The translations under genes were made by a program, and so were the position numbers. The notes beneath the pieces were generated by a model that had not been told where the DNA came from, did no database searches, and saw only the letters and a program-made list of their open reading frames with translations. A DNA stretch of 64,000 nucleotides, from assembly GCA_963576565.1 (NCBI GenBank), contig OY755039.1, positions 80,537,955 through 80,601,954 of the forward strand. The letters run 5' to 3'. Below, piece by piece: positions 32,301-36,351 of the stretch. Within the stretch, counting starts at the first letter, position 1, and each line of letters begins with the position of its first letter. Source of the DNA: Aspidapion aeneum. Lineage: Eukaryota > Arthropoda > Insecta > Coleoptera > Brentidae.

Positions 32301-32978
32301 ACGCATCTAGACAAAAATAAAAAACTTTAATTATCTCCGAAACCGCTCAATAAAACTATGACATATGATACATCATTTTGATAAGAATTCAATGACGAAT
32401 TCGAAAATTAATTAAAATATTCGCCATTCCATAAGAAAAAATACAACTTTATGTCATGTCTCAAAAAATAAAAGTGACAGTAATATTTTAATTTAGCGGG
32501 TGAATTCCTCGTGACAAAATCTATAAAATTGCAATTTACTCCAAATCAAAATTTCCACTAATAACGAAGTTATAGACCTCCTTCCAAAATGCAGACTTTT
32601 CAAAAAGCCTTCGTAGCTCAAAGACGAGACGATATTTCAAAATGCGGTTTTCACTATAAGTCTTCTCTAGAAATTTGAGCCTCGCAATGCGTGGTCAGTT
32701 TTTCTCTGTCTCCCCTGGAAGTACCTTAAATCCCCTAAAAGGGCCCAATTTGGGACACCCTGTACTTTACCGTTACTGGCAATGACTGTGGATAATAGTA
32801 GTATTATTTTTTCAGTACAACCAGCATAGAAAGCCACGAACCGAGTCCATTCGAGTCACCTGACATCACAAGCAGTGAGGCCCAGCCTCCCACGTGCTCT
32901 GAGGACTCTGTTAGGATCAGCCCAGATAGTCCGGATGAGGTAGAGTACGAGAGGTCTGTGAATTCAGTTTTTTTGTAG
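8259..32978 (+). CDS. Tbc1d15-17: TBC1D15/TBC1D17-type Rab GTPase-activating protein, 3' part of gene
   Basis: Seven exons: 8259-8355, 12511-12695, 15685-15916, 17098-17285, 18693-18819, 26622-26755, 32816-32978. Their phases join without a break and give about 375 residues. The product covers the pre-TBC linker and the whole TBC domain, which makes Rab7-type GTPases hydrolyse GTP and acts on late endosomes, lysosomes and mitochondria-associated membranes in known relatives. Diagnostic motifs: LLDYFPWDST, the arginine-finger box IEKDVNRTDRT, the glutamine-finger box GYVQGMSDLL, DSGNMFFCFRWLL, FKRELSQEDV, LPCxNFHLL-like PCQNFHLLVG and YGFTEILKHINELSGKID. The N-terminal Rab-binding region is not found and should lie in exons upstream of the window. 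The introns are unusually full of transposons. TBC family membership is certain and the 15/17 subfamily very likely. Confidence 0.95.
8392..9256. other. No gene seen
   Basis: Intron sequence of the TBC gene. It includes a somewhat GC-richer stretch at 8620-8700 and an interrupted caatcaatcaatg run near 9049, resembling the microsatellite tail of a minus-strand LINE. No coding or paired termini found. Confidence 0.4.
9257..9502. mobile_element. MITE with AGAGAGTTATTGG termini
   Basis: 246 bp with near-perfect terminal inverted repeats of about 35 bp: agagagttattggaa..aaggcacggat at the left and its complement ending ccaataactctct at the right. The target duplication is not clear. No coding. 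Confidence 0.75.
9937..10464. mobile_element. pogo/Tigger-like non-autonomous element
   Basis: Starts CAGTGAAACCTCTCC, ends with the inverted GAGGTTTCACTG, and is flanked by TA on both sides (9935-9936, 10465-10466). The CAGTGAAACCTC terminus, TA target and 'xxTTAAGCGGACA' subterminal motif are hallmarks of pogo/Tigger elements. Around 10260-10350 a broken stretch with MEVVNVSEKEH recalls the N-terminal DNA-binding part of a pogo-type transposase. The element lies in the TBC gene intron. Confidence 0.85.
10555..10700 (-). mobile_element. 3' tail of a LINE, minus strand
   Basis: On the minus strand the segment ends ggcaataaagtgatattc followed by tattctattcta repeats, a poly(A)-signal-like tail with a pentamer microsatellite as seen at non-LTR retrotransposon 3' ends. 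No coding is left. Confidence 0.45.
10701..11494. other. No gene seen
   Basis: Very AT-rich intron sequence with poly-A/T runs and cttcatattttt repeats near 10727-10780. No splice-consistent exon and no terminal inverted repeats noticed. Confidence 0.35.
11495..11860 (+). pseudogene. LINE reverse transcriptase C-terminal remnant
   Basis: Broken frames encode TKAQRSMERQMLHVKLTDR, KRNEWIRNKTKVRDVKGEV, then VGHNIRQKDDRCDG and a final GTRWMKK-like piece. This matches the region after the RT domain of insect endonuclease-reverse transcriptases ('AQRxMERxMLxxxLxDR ... WxGHxxR'). At least two stops or frame changes interrupt it. It sits in the TBC gene intron just before the MITE at 11864. Confidence 0.75.
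11864..12473. mobile_element. TA-target MITE, ends 38 bp before a TBC exon
   Basis: 610 bp with terminal inverted repeats of about 33 bp: starts tatagttgatgttgtat, subterminal aaagtgacaccgcg, with exact complements at the right end. Outer TA dinucleotides fit a TA target. The interior contains no coding. Its right end is 38 bp upstream of the exon at 12511, so it supplies or abuts the branch-point region. Confidence 0.8.
12511..12695 (+). CDS. Tbc1d15-17: TBC1D15/17 exon b (TBC domain start)
   Basis: Acceptor cctttttcag. Encodes GVQPSIRHEVWKYLLDYFPW... through YYTMKLQWKSM to DYRER. It contains the first TBC helix with its conserved R...W..LL pattern. Only the GC donor at 12696 keeps the reading frame into the next exon; using the GT at 12700 would shift it. 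Confidence 0.93.
12696..12701 (+). other. Non-canonical GC 5' splice site (GC-AG intron)
   Basis: The exon/intron junction reads gaaag|gcaagt, the strong consensus of GC-AG introns (AG|GCAAGT). The paired acceptor is ttttag at 15679-15684. The frame across this junction gives RERKSLIEKDVNRT, as the family requires. The nearby GT (12700) would give a frameshift and an early stop in the next exon. Confidence 0.85.
12702..13472. other. No gene seen
   Basis: Intron sequence, AT-rich with long T runs (13060-13130). No terminal inverted repeats or coding similarity found. Confidence 0.35.
13473..15311. mobile_element. Fold-back element, whole length palindromic, CCGGGTGGGCC ends
   Basis: Ends accgggtgggcc and ggcccacccggt in an A/T-rich TATA context. 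The two halves are inverted copies of each other over nearly the full 1.84 kb, with the centre near 14230. Each half holds two related sub-units of about 340 bp, marked by accattg, tatacgattgc, atgtctgca and a 'cagccatctta..ttc.agatggcg'-like block (for example 14478-14700 and 14810-15030). No transposase coding is left. Class unknown; the TA context suggests a Tc1/mariner-related mover. Confidence 0.85.
15488..15612 (-). repeat. Decayed relative of the hammerhead-bearing unit
   Basis: Matches 6928-7036 (tttgtttgaaactcgtaga, ttccattgtc, gtaagtatctctaacc). The ribozyme-like core is ruined: GAAA has become AAAA and helix II has a mismatch. It ends 72 bp before the TBC exon at 15685. Confidence 0.6.
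15685..15916 (+). CDS. Tbc1d15-17: TBC1D15/17 exon c (catalytic fingers)
   Basis: Acceptor ttttttttag, donor gtg|gtgagt. Encodes KSLIEKDVNRTDRTLEFY, which supplies the catalytic arginine, and LGYVQGMSDLLAPIL, which supplies the catalytic glutamine, followed by CDSFWCFVGFMNKV. Both catalytic residues are present. A hAT-type element begins only 23 bp after the exon end. Confidence 0.96.
15940..16760 (+). mobile_element. hAT-type non-autonomous element, copy 1, right end lost
   Basis: Starts CAGTGGCGGTTTCTCCATAAG, matching the left ends of the copies at 33739 and 37285, and follows the 33739 copy through aattacgaaatatagaaagag and gtgcaacgattac to about 16760. The right terminus is missing. A 241-bp TA-target MITE (16395-16635) interrupts it. 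It begins 23 bp inside the intron after exon 15685-15916. Confidence 0.78.
16395..16635. mobile_element. TA-target MITE, copy 1 (nested in hAT-type copy)
   Basis: Begins tagtctaaattatacgc, ends gggtataatttgaacta, flanked by TA (16393-16394, 16636-16637). The host hAT-type sequence is continuous across it when compared with 34195-34245. Nearly the same sequence lies in reverse at 19240-19482. Confidence 0.85.
17098..17285 (+). CDS. Tbc1d15-17: TBC1D15/17 exon d
   Basis: Acceptor ttctttttag, donor atgag|gtacat. Encodes FDIDQAGMKEQLSNLHNLL, LANYLDTHDSGNMFFCF, RWLLVWFKRELSQEDVMR, the central TBC helices. Phase is consistent with both neighbours. Confidence 0.95.
17361..17631. mobile_element. MITE with GTGTTTTG-CACGTAGACACAC termini
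   Basis: Left end gtgttttggcacgtagac and right end gtctacgtgacaaaacac are inverted repeats. A second inverted pair, tggacgccata/tatggcgtcca, lies inside. 271 bp, no coding. A related fragment is at 7960-8125. Confidence 0.75.
17797..18454. repeat. Element with terminal hairpins and three tandem 105-119-bp units
   Basis: Both ends carry the motif tgtgagctaat next to a hairpin; the right one is agctcacacta-gtag-tagtgtgagct with an 11-bp perfect stem (18429-18454). Between them, units starting aactccagac at 17851, 17970 and 18073 are tandem copies. A run of cagacagacagacgg (18290-18327), common in arthropod interspersed repeats, follows. The left flank (aaatactctgcc, 17772) recurs at 36158. Class unknown. 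Confidence 0.55.
18693..18819 (+). CDS. Tbc1d15-17: TBC1D15/17 exon e
   Basis: Acceptor ttttttgtttcag, donor aag|gtataa. Encodes FWEVLWTGYPCQNFHLLVG, VAILEHERKSLMDNNYGF, TEILK: the late TBC segment with the conserved W-E-V-x-W and NFHL positions. Confidence 0.95.
18862..19175. mobile_element. Fold-back MITE
   Basis: About 125-bp arms in inverted orientation. The left arm (gccaagtacgcgaaaatgg, aattaagataaaagtaaagc, tagtttggaaatgttttt) is the complement of the right arm (ccattttcacgtacttcg). A loop of about 60 bp separates them. Lies in the intron after exon 18693-18819. Confidence 0.8.
19240..19482. mobile_element. TA-target MITE, copy 2
   Basis: Same family as 16395-16635 in the opposite orientation: begins tagttcaaattataccc, ends gcgtataatttagacta, flanked by TA. 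Internal landmarks such as aattggttatgtgaagtatcc match the complement of the first copy. Confidence 0.85.
19483..20519. other. No gene seen
   Basis: Intron sequence. A GC-richer patch at 19850-19980 and 20110-20160 does not code. No paired ends noticed. Confidence 0.35.
20520..21475 (+). repeat. Satellite-like tandem array, about 169-bp unit, six copies
   Basis: Copies are marked by ctcggtgcttttgttgata near 20573, 20744, 20911, 21079, 21248 and 21418, with conserved gggattccctaccctaaaa and tgaatcttaactcagggtg. Spacing is close to 169 bp, the first and last units are partial, and identity is high. It lies inside the largest intron of the TBC gene. Confidence 0.9.
21476..21869. other. No gene seen
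   Basis: Intron sequence between the satellite array and the THAP transposon. Small open frames here show no recognisable motifs. Confidence 0.35.
22183..23538 (-). pseudogene. P-type transposase with THAP domain, broken
   Basis: Read on the minus strand. 23538-23302 gives a THAP DNA-binding domain lacking its first Cys pair: FNLPVDKQVHEIWLRKIPND, then PQVCIKHFPNEQ and the terminal AVPTIF box. Downstream frames at 23264-22956, 22986-22786, 22749-22510 and 22494-22183 carry P-element transposase-like segments, including SAYTSIYNSKVICLPHPRNI and VVNLHINEIYIKL. In the last, the aspartate expected in the 'xxDExxI' catalytic strand is Asn. Stops and frame changes between segments and the lost Asp mean no active protein. 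Confidence 0.75.
23642..23682. repeat. Internal duplicate of the THAP element's terminal repeat
   Basis: Palindrome aacgcagcccgctacag / tctttttcgtgggctgcgtt. Its right half repeats the 19-base end sequence gtctttttcgtgggctgcg found at 23842-23860. The same internal copy is present in the second element at 40254-40290. Confidence 0.75.
24023..24290 (-). mobile_element. tRNA-derived SINE
   Basis: The minus strand has an A-box-like tggctcagtgcg and a B box ggttcgatccc about 70 bp apart, the internal RNA polymerase III promoter of tRNA-derived SINEs, with a cloverleaf-like head near 24200-24290. It is flanked by direct repeats aaggatttgtctt (24010-24022) and aaggattcgtctt (24291-24303), a 13-bp target duplication with one change. 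The 3' end is A-rich on the minus strand. Confidence 0.82.
24527..26490. mobile_element. Inverted-repeat element with CCAAGTAACATT ends
   Basis: Left end tacccaagtaacattatt and right end aaatgttacttgggta are inverted. Inside, three degenerate tandem units of about 185 bp start near 24752, 24939 and 25121 (ccatata.aacc..gtttcctt, aatataaacttt.g). No transposase found. Class unknown. Confidence 0.5.
26048..26167. repeat. 120-bp hairpin MITE
   Basis: Near-perfect inverted arms of about 50 bp: gcggccctcacacgatcag and tattactgacagtattttt pair with the right half ending tgatcgtgtgaggtccgc. The loop is about 20 bp. Flanked by taaa and ttaaa. Would form a long RNA hairpin in the TBC primary transcript. 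Confidence 0.75.
26622..26755 (+). CDS. Tbc1d15-17: TBC1D15/17 exon f (end of TBC domain)
   Basis: Acceptor ttgttttttag, donor gtcag|gtaaat. Encodes HINELSGKIDMPLMLNKAE then GIFYQIKDSEHLTDNIRF. The HINELSxKID sequence is diagnostic of TBC1D15/17 proteins. Its upstream intron is 7.8 kb and holds a satellite array and a THAP transposon. Confidence 0.94.
26985..28020. repeat. Fold-back made of a short GTCGAAAxGTAAAA motif array
   Basis: The left half is rich in variants of gtcgaaacgtaaaa (for example 27158-27185, 27395-27440) and the right half in the complement ttttacg.ttcgac. Long arms pair: aatgtcgaaccgtaatttgg with ccaaattctggttcgacatt, and acggagttaag.tgattcgc with gcgaatcgacttaactccgt. 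About 1.04 kb. No coding. Lies in the intron before the last TBC exon. Confidence 0.8.
28595..29445 (+). pseudogene. LINE reverse transcriptase, C-terminal half, mutated
   Basis: First frame (28595-29173): YTLQFANDQVIVANDKEDM, EEYQKWGLTVIVDKTQYLC, NEYVYLGVTFDKTG, ETMVKSTLLYEIET, which are RT domain motifs of a non-LTR element. Codon 28700-28702 turns the F-A-D-D catalytic box into F-A-N-D. A frame change near 29165 is followed by KRQLIWYGHVQRISDERLPK then GRRKRGRPKLEWQQSI, the typical C-terminal tail. Related to the minus-strand fragment at 57960-58780. Confidence 0.88.
29446..30217. other. No gene seen
   Basis: Intron sequence. A short inverted pair around 29650-29680 (caccagatctggtg) and ORF-free AT-rich stretches; nothing else supported. 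Confidence 0.35.
30218..31046 (+). repeat. Interspersed repeat family A, copy 2, with one insertion
   Basis: Matches the split copy at 6197-7425. The stretch 30448-30999 is absent from copy 1, where tatacga is followed directly by agtgtctggtgattttca. It is therefore an insertion in this copy or a deletion in the other. A minus-strand open frame of 151 codons inside it (30584-31039) has no motif I recognise. Confidence 0.6.
31328..32762 (-). mobile_element. Inverted-repeat element with CAGGGTGTCCCAAATTGGGC ends and DUF4817-like ORF
   Basis: Left end cagggtgtcccaaattgggc and right end gcccaatttgggacaccctg are the tips of inverted arms over 100 bp long (arm landmarks: accacgcattgcgaggctc, atatcgtctcgtctttgagc). 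1435 bp. It encodes a helix-turn-helix protein fragment on the minus strand (next entry). The right end is 53 bp before the last TBC exon. Confidence 0.85.
31747..32091 (-). pseudogene. DUF4817-type helix-turn-helix, transposase N-terminus fragment
   Basis: 114 residues starting MYQNDEKYDMLKWYWESNDN, with QGAGNLYIQRYLERRQ, and a second helix-turn-helix SRSLRQLEAATGIPRTSIHR. This is the layout of the DUF4817 domain found at the N-terminus of transposable-element proteins in insects, which binds element ends. The catalytic DDE/D part is absent: the element has no room for it after the stop at 31747. So it is a deletion derivative; the ORF itself is open and could in theory still be translated. 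Confidence 0.75.
32816..32978 (+). CDS. Tbc1d15-17: TBC1D15/17 terminal exon (acidic Ser/Pro-rich tail)
   Basis: Acceptor attattttttcag. Encodes TTSIESHEPSPFESPDITSS, then SCSED-like PTCSEDSVRISPDSPDEVEY and ends ERSVNSVFL at TAG 32976-32978. The variable Ser/Pro/acidic tail fits the C-terminus of this family. An alternative is a weak donor at 32954 (ag|gtctgt) leading to a later exon, but the best candidate downstream lies inside a transposon, so I prefer the stop. The acceptor begins 53 bp after a fold-back element. Confidence 0.75.
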
Positions 32979-33730
32979 AAATTGATAGTTCATAAAAAAA
33001 TATTAATTGTGTTGTAAATTTTACTTGGCCAAAAATTTTTGTACTCTTTGGGGCTCCAAAATTAAGAACTTGACATTTCTCTCTCACTTAAATTTCTTCA
33101 CGATGTTGTGTGATGAATTTTTTTGGGAATTTTACACCATTACACGTTGGTTTCTGGATGTATTTTTAGTGGCTAATATACCATATATTAACATGCAAAA
33201 GTAAAAGTTTATACACAGTTTATCTAGCTCTAAAACATGTATTCTTAAAAACATTTTAAAAATTATCACGAAAATTATTTTAAATATATTTTTAAAATAG
33301 CGGCAATTTTTTTTTAATTATAAAAGGTTATTTACTAAATTGCCTAAAAAGGCCAGTTGGTCACACAAAAATTTTAACTCATCGATATATCAATCATTGT
33401 CTGCAATAAAAAAATACTGCCCCAATCTGCCATTTTAGGAGATTTTCACTTCTTGATACTTGATAAATTATTATATAAAAATATGTATAATATCAAAAAA
33501 TGGTGCAAATTCAAGAAAAACCTTCGGTTCTTTTCGTTCTAGTGCAGTGGCGTACGTTGAAATTTAAGAGAGGAAACTACGGACTGCTTGTACACCTAGC
33601 AAGTAGCAAACTAATGCACAATGGACAAACTTAGTGCCTAGTTTTGGTATCTCCGAATTTTTCTGTCTGCTTAGTATAGTAAAATGAATGAATGAAACTT
33701 TTTTCAATAAAAAGCATACTAGGATATAAT
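32979..33730. other. 3' flank of TBC gene, no further exon seen
   Basis: AT-rich. It should hold the 3' UTR and poly(A) site. AATAAA-like signals occur near 33407 and 33708, but neither can be fixed as the cleavage signal. Confidence 0.4.
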
Positions 33731-33738
33731 TATACAAT

Positions 33739-34865
33739 CAGTGGCGGTTTCTCCATAAGTTCACATGTGCACGTGCACTCCCAAATTTTACTTAAAAAAA
33801 TACTAAAATTTAATTAAAAATTACCCCAAACGGAATTTACTAAAGACTGAAATATTACCTACAAATTGATACCCGGTATGTATGGTATGTATGTGTTTGT
33901 ATTCGTTTTCAAACCACCTGCGGTGCATGCTGGCGGATGCGCTATATAGTTAGTTCGAATCTAATTATTCACTTTTATTTGCTCCGTAGATGTTGTGTCG
34001 CATTCTAATTACGAAATATAGAAAGAGAGGACGACATGTTCCAATAGAATTTTACAGTACATAGAATCTGAACATTCCTGCGGCAGTGCCTAGGACAAAA
34101 TCTGTGCAAAAACTAGCCTCGATGCCGCCCGCACCCCCGTGACGCCCCCCGCACCCATGGTTCGCGTGTCATGTTAGAGGAGCTCAAGGGCACTCTTAAT
34201 TAGTGCACTTAGACAATTTGGCATAGTGATGTGCAACGATTACTTTTTCAAGTATTGAGTAGATACTGATACTTCCTATTCGAGTATTAGATTTTATTAT
34301 TATTTATATTATATTATCGGTAAATCCAATATATAAATATCGGTCCAAATGATTAAGTACTCCAAACTCGTTACTCATACGGCCGATGCCGATACAATTG
34401 ATACGAAAGTAACACTTCGGCTTCGGTCCCATTCGGGATTCGAGTAACGAGTATTTGGCGTCGAAGGATATTCGATTACTTCGAATCCGCCCATGTGTCA
34501 GATATTAAAGTATCGAGTAGATAGTATTTGCACACCACTAATTTGCCATTATCGGTCGGGCGCTGGCGGTTTGTTTTGATTTCAACGATTTGGTATTTAC
34601 GACAATGGCGTTTTCTAATTCTGATAGCATTAGTGCAATATTTAAAAACAATTAAATTTTCATCTTTGCCATTAGAAGAGAAAATATGTAAACTAGGTAT
34701 GATACATTTATTATTTATTTATAATTTCAATAATATTAGGTAGGTAACTAATATCTAACTAAATATCTCATTTTTTAATTATTAGCAAAAAAAAATTCCG
34801 CCTGCGCCGCAATTTTTTTTTTTTTTGTGTGCACTCCGAAAGCTTTTTACCACGCGCCGCCACTG
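33739..34865 (+). mobile_element. hAT-type non-autonomous element, copy 2, complete
   Basis: Starts CAGTGGCGG and ends CCGCCACTG, flanked by the perfect 8-bp direct repeat TATACAAT (33731-33738 and 34866-34873). CAGxG termini plus an 8-bp target duplication are the hAT signature. 1127 bp, no transposase frame. Confidence 0.93.
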
Positions 34866-35239
34866 TATACAATATTACTGTTTTAGCGGCCACCACGTAA
34901 CCATTTATCTCCACAGTTAGAATGTATCTAATACAATTTAATTTGTATATGATATTTGTCGTTGTTTAGGGGTTCCTTGTTTACAATGACCGCACGCACC
35001 TGGTTTCCTCCTTTTCATTTTTAGGCTAATTTCACATGAGCAGGGGCCATTGATTTAAATATTGTCTTCACTATGTTCGTGTATCATCGGTCGACCGATC
35101 TCCAGTGAATATCGCTTATAACGACATCGGATATAACGACATATTGGTTATAGCGACGACATATTAAGGTCCCGACAGAGTTCTATAATATAACCCATTG
35201 TCAGCAAGTGAATTAAAGAAAGAAAAATCATAAAAAGTT

Positions 35240-35313
35240 GTTCTCGGCCGAGACTCGAACCCGGAATCTCTTGCTCCTTACGCAAACGCTCTCTCATCGA
35301 GCCACCCAAGAAC
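35240..35313 (-). repeat. tRNA-like unit (SINE head or tRNA pseudogene), minus strand
   Basis: 74 nt. Acceptor stem GTTCTTG/CGAGAAC pairs fully (one G-U), D stem GCTC/GAGC, anticodon stem TTTGC/GCAAG with 7-nt loop gtaagga, T stem CCGGG/CTCGG with loop ttcgagt. A box tggctcgatgagagagcg and B box gggttcgagtctc are intact. The loop would read AAG, but a leucine tRNA should have a long variable arm, which is missing, and one extra base lies before the acceptor strand. I therefore call it a SINE head. Confidence 0.7.
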
Positions 35314-35464
35314 AGACACGAATTTTCGGAAAACTTTCACCTATGTATGTTGTGTGGTATCTCAATACAAGAACGACAAATTGGCACGGTATTAACTCGA
35401 CTCGTTCTTGTATTGAGACACCACACAACATACATAGGTGGAAGTTTTACGAAAATTTGTGTAT

Positions 35465-35538
35465 GTTCCTGAATGGCTCAATGAGAGAGCGTTTGCGTAC
35501 AGAGCAAGAGATTCCGGGTTCGACTCCCGGCCGAGGAC
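35465..35538 (+). repeat. tRNA-like unit, plus-strand partner
   Basis: Inverted partner of the unit at 35240-35313, 74 nt. The acceptor stem GTTCCTG/CGAGGAC has one mismatch, the anticodon stem TTTGC/GCAAG is kept, the loop is gtacaga, and the B box ggttcgactcc is kept. Confidence 0.65.
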
Positions 35539-35738
35539 AACTTTTTTATGATTTTTTTTTATTTAATTTCACTTGTTGTTTATGGTTTTAGGTTCCTGCA
35601 TTATTTGTAATTTAGTATTTGATAACCCATTGTGTTACGTTTTTCTCTATAACAACGCTTGGTTATAAAACCGCAATTAAGCGGTCCCTTCAATGTCGTT
35701 ATAACCGATATCCACTGTAGTAAAAAAAATGAATCGGA

Positions 35739-35824
35739 CCGATCATCCGTCGCAAATCATCGGTCCCATGTCTAAAGACTCGTTTTACATGGGACCGATG
35801 ATTTGCGACGGATGATATGACCGG
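35739..35824. repeat. Long near-perfect hairpin
   Basis: Arms ccgatcatccgtcgcaaatc and the following atcggtcccatgt pair with acatgggaccgatgat and ttgcgacggatgat across a 15-base loop. Probably a short fold-back MITE; wider flanks (attttttt / aaaaaaat) also match. Confidence 0.75.
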
Positions 35825-36351
35825 TATATTTTTTTCATTATATCGGTGGACCAATTCTGCCCCGTTAGTTAAAAGTAAGATTTTTGTTACTATTAATTAG
35901 GTACTAACAGCGCTTAGTTCCTGTTTCACCCCCTTTTTACCTAATTTACCCAATACCAATTTTAAAATATTTTTAGATTTTTGAGTGCCATTTTACCAAA
36001 GTTTGACTCAAAACCTTGTAAGTTTTGAATATTGGCCACTTAATCAGTCTCCAGAAACCACTGTGCAATAGTGTGTATATTGTCATATACAAAGCATTCT
36101 AGGTAAAAATAACTACATTGCGATTTTGAAAACGGTTTCTGAAAAAAGTTGAAAGCCTAGAAAATACTCTGTCAATTTATGAGCACCTAAGCTCACACGA
36201 TTAATGTATAATGTAGTTTTTCCCCATTTTGGGCCTCGAAAATAACCCCCTATCCACCACCCGGGAATGCGTTCAATTGGAGATCCCCCCAGTTTAACAC
36301 CACTGATCAAAACAAACTACAATGTATTTTTTATTAGTTACCTTTAATATA

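Larger units (their letters stand above)
35208..35575. repeat. Palindrome of two inverted tRNA-like SINE heads
   Basis: Arms of about 170 bp each. The outer part of each arm holds a 74-nt tRNA-like unit, the inner part a shared segment (tatgttgtgtgg, ctcaatacaagaacga). The arms differ at several sites, so this is an old inverted pair and not a sequencing fold-back. Flanks: gtgaattaaagaaagaaaa at the left, tttttatttaatttcac at the right. Confidence 0.85.
35101..35718. mobile_element. pogo/Tc1-like MITE interrupted by an inverted SINE pair
   Basis: Left cagtgaatatcgcttataac and right gttataaccgatatccactg are inverted ends of the CAGTG..TTATAACGACA type. Subterminal cgacatt.aaggtccc / gcggtcccttcaatgtcg also match. 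The middle (35208-35575) is the palindrome described next. Confidence 0.7.

Noticed and set aside
35240..35313. A genuine tRNA gene
   Set aside because: Stems fold well, but the anticodon would imply a leucine tRNA without the long variable arm, there is an extra base before the acceptor strand, and the unit is half of a palindrome with a diverged partner; a SINE head fits better.
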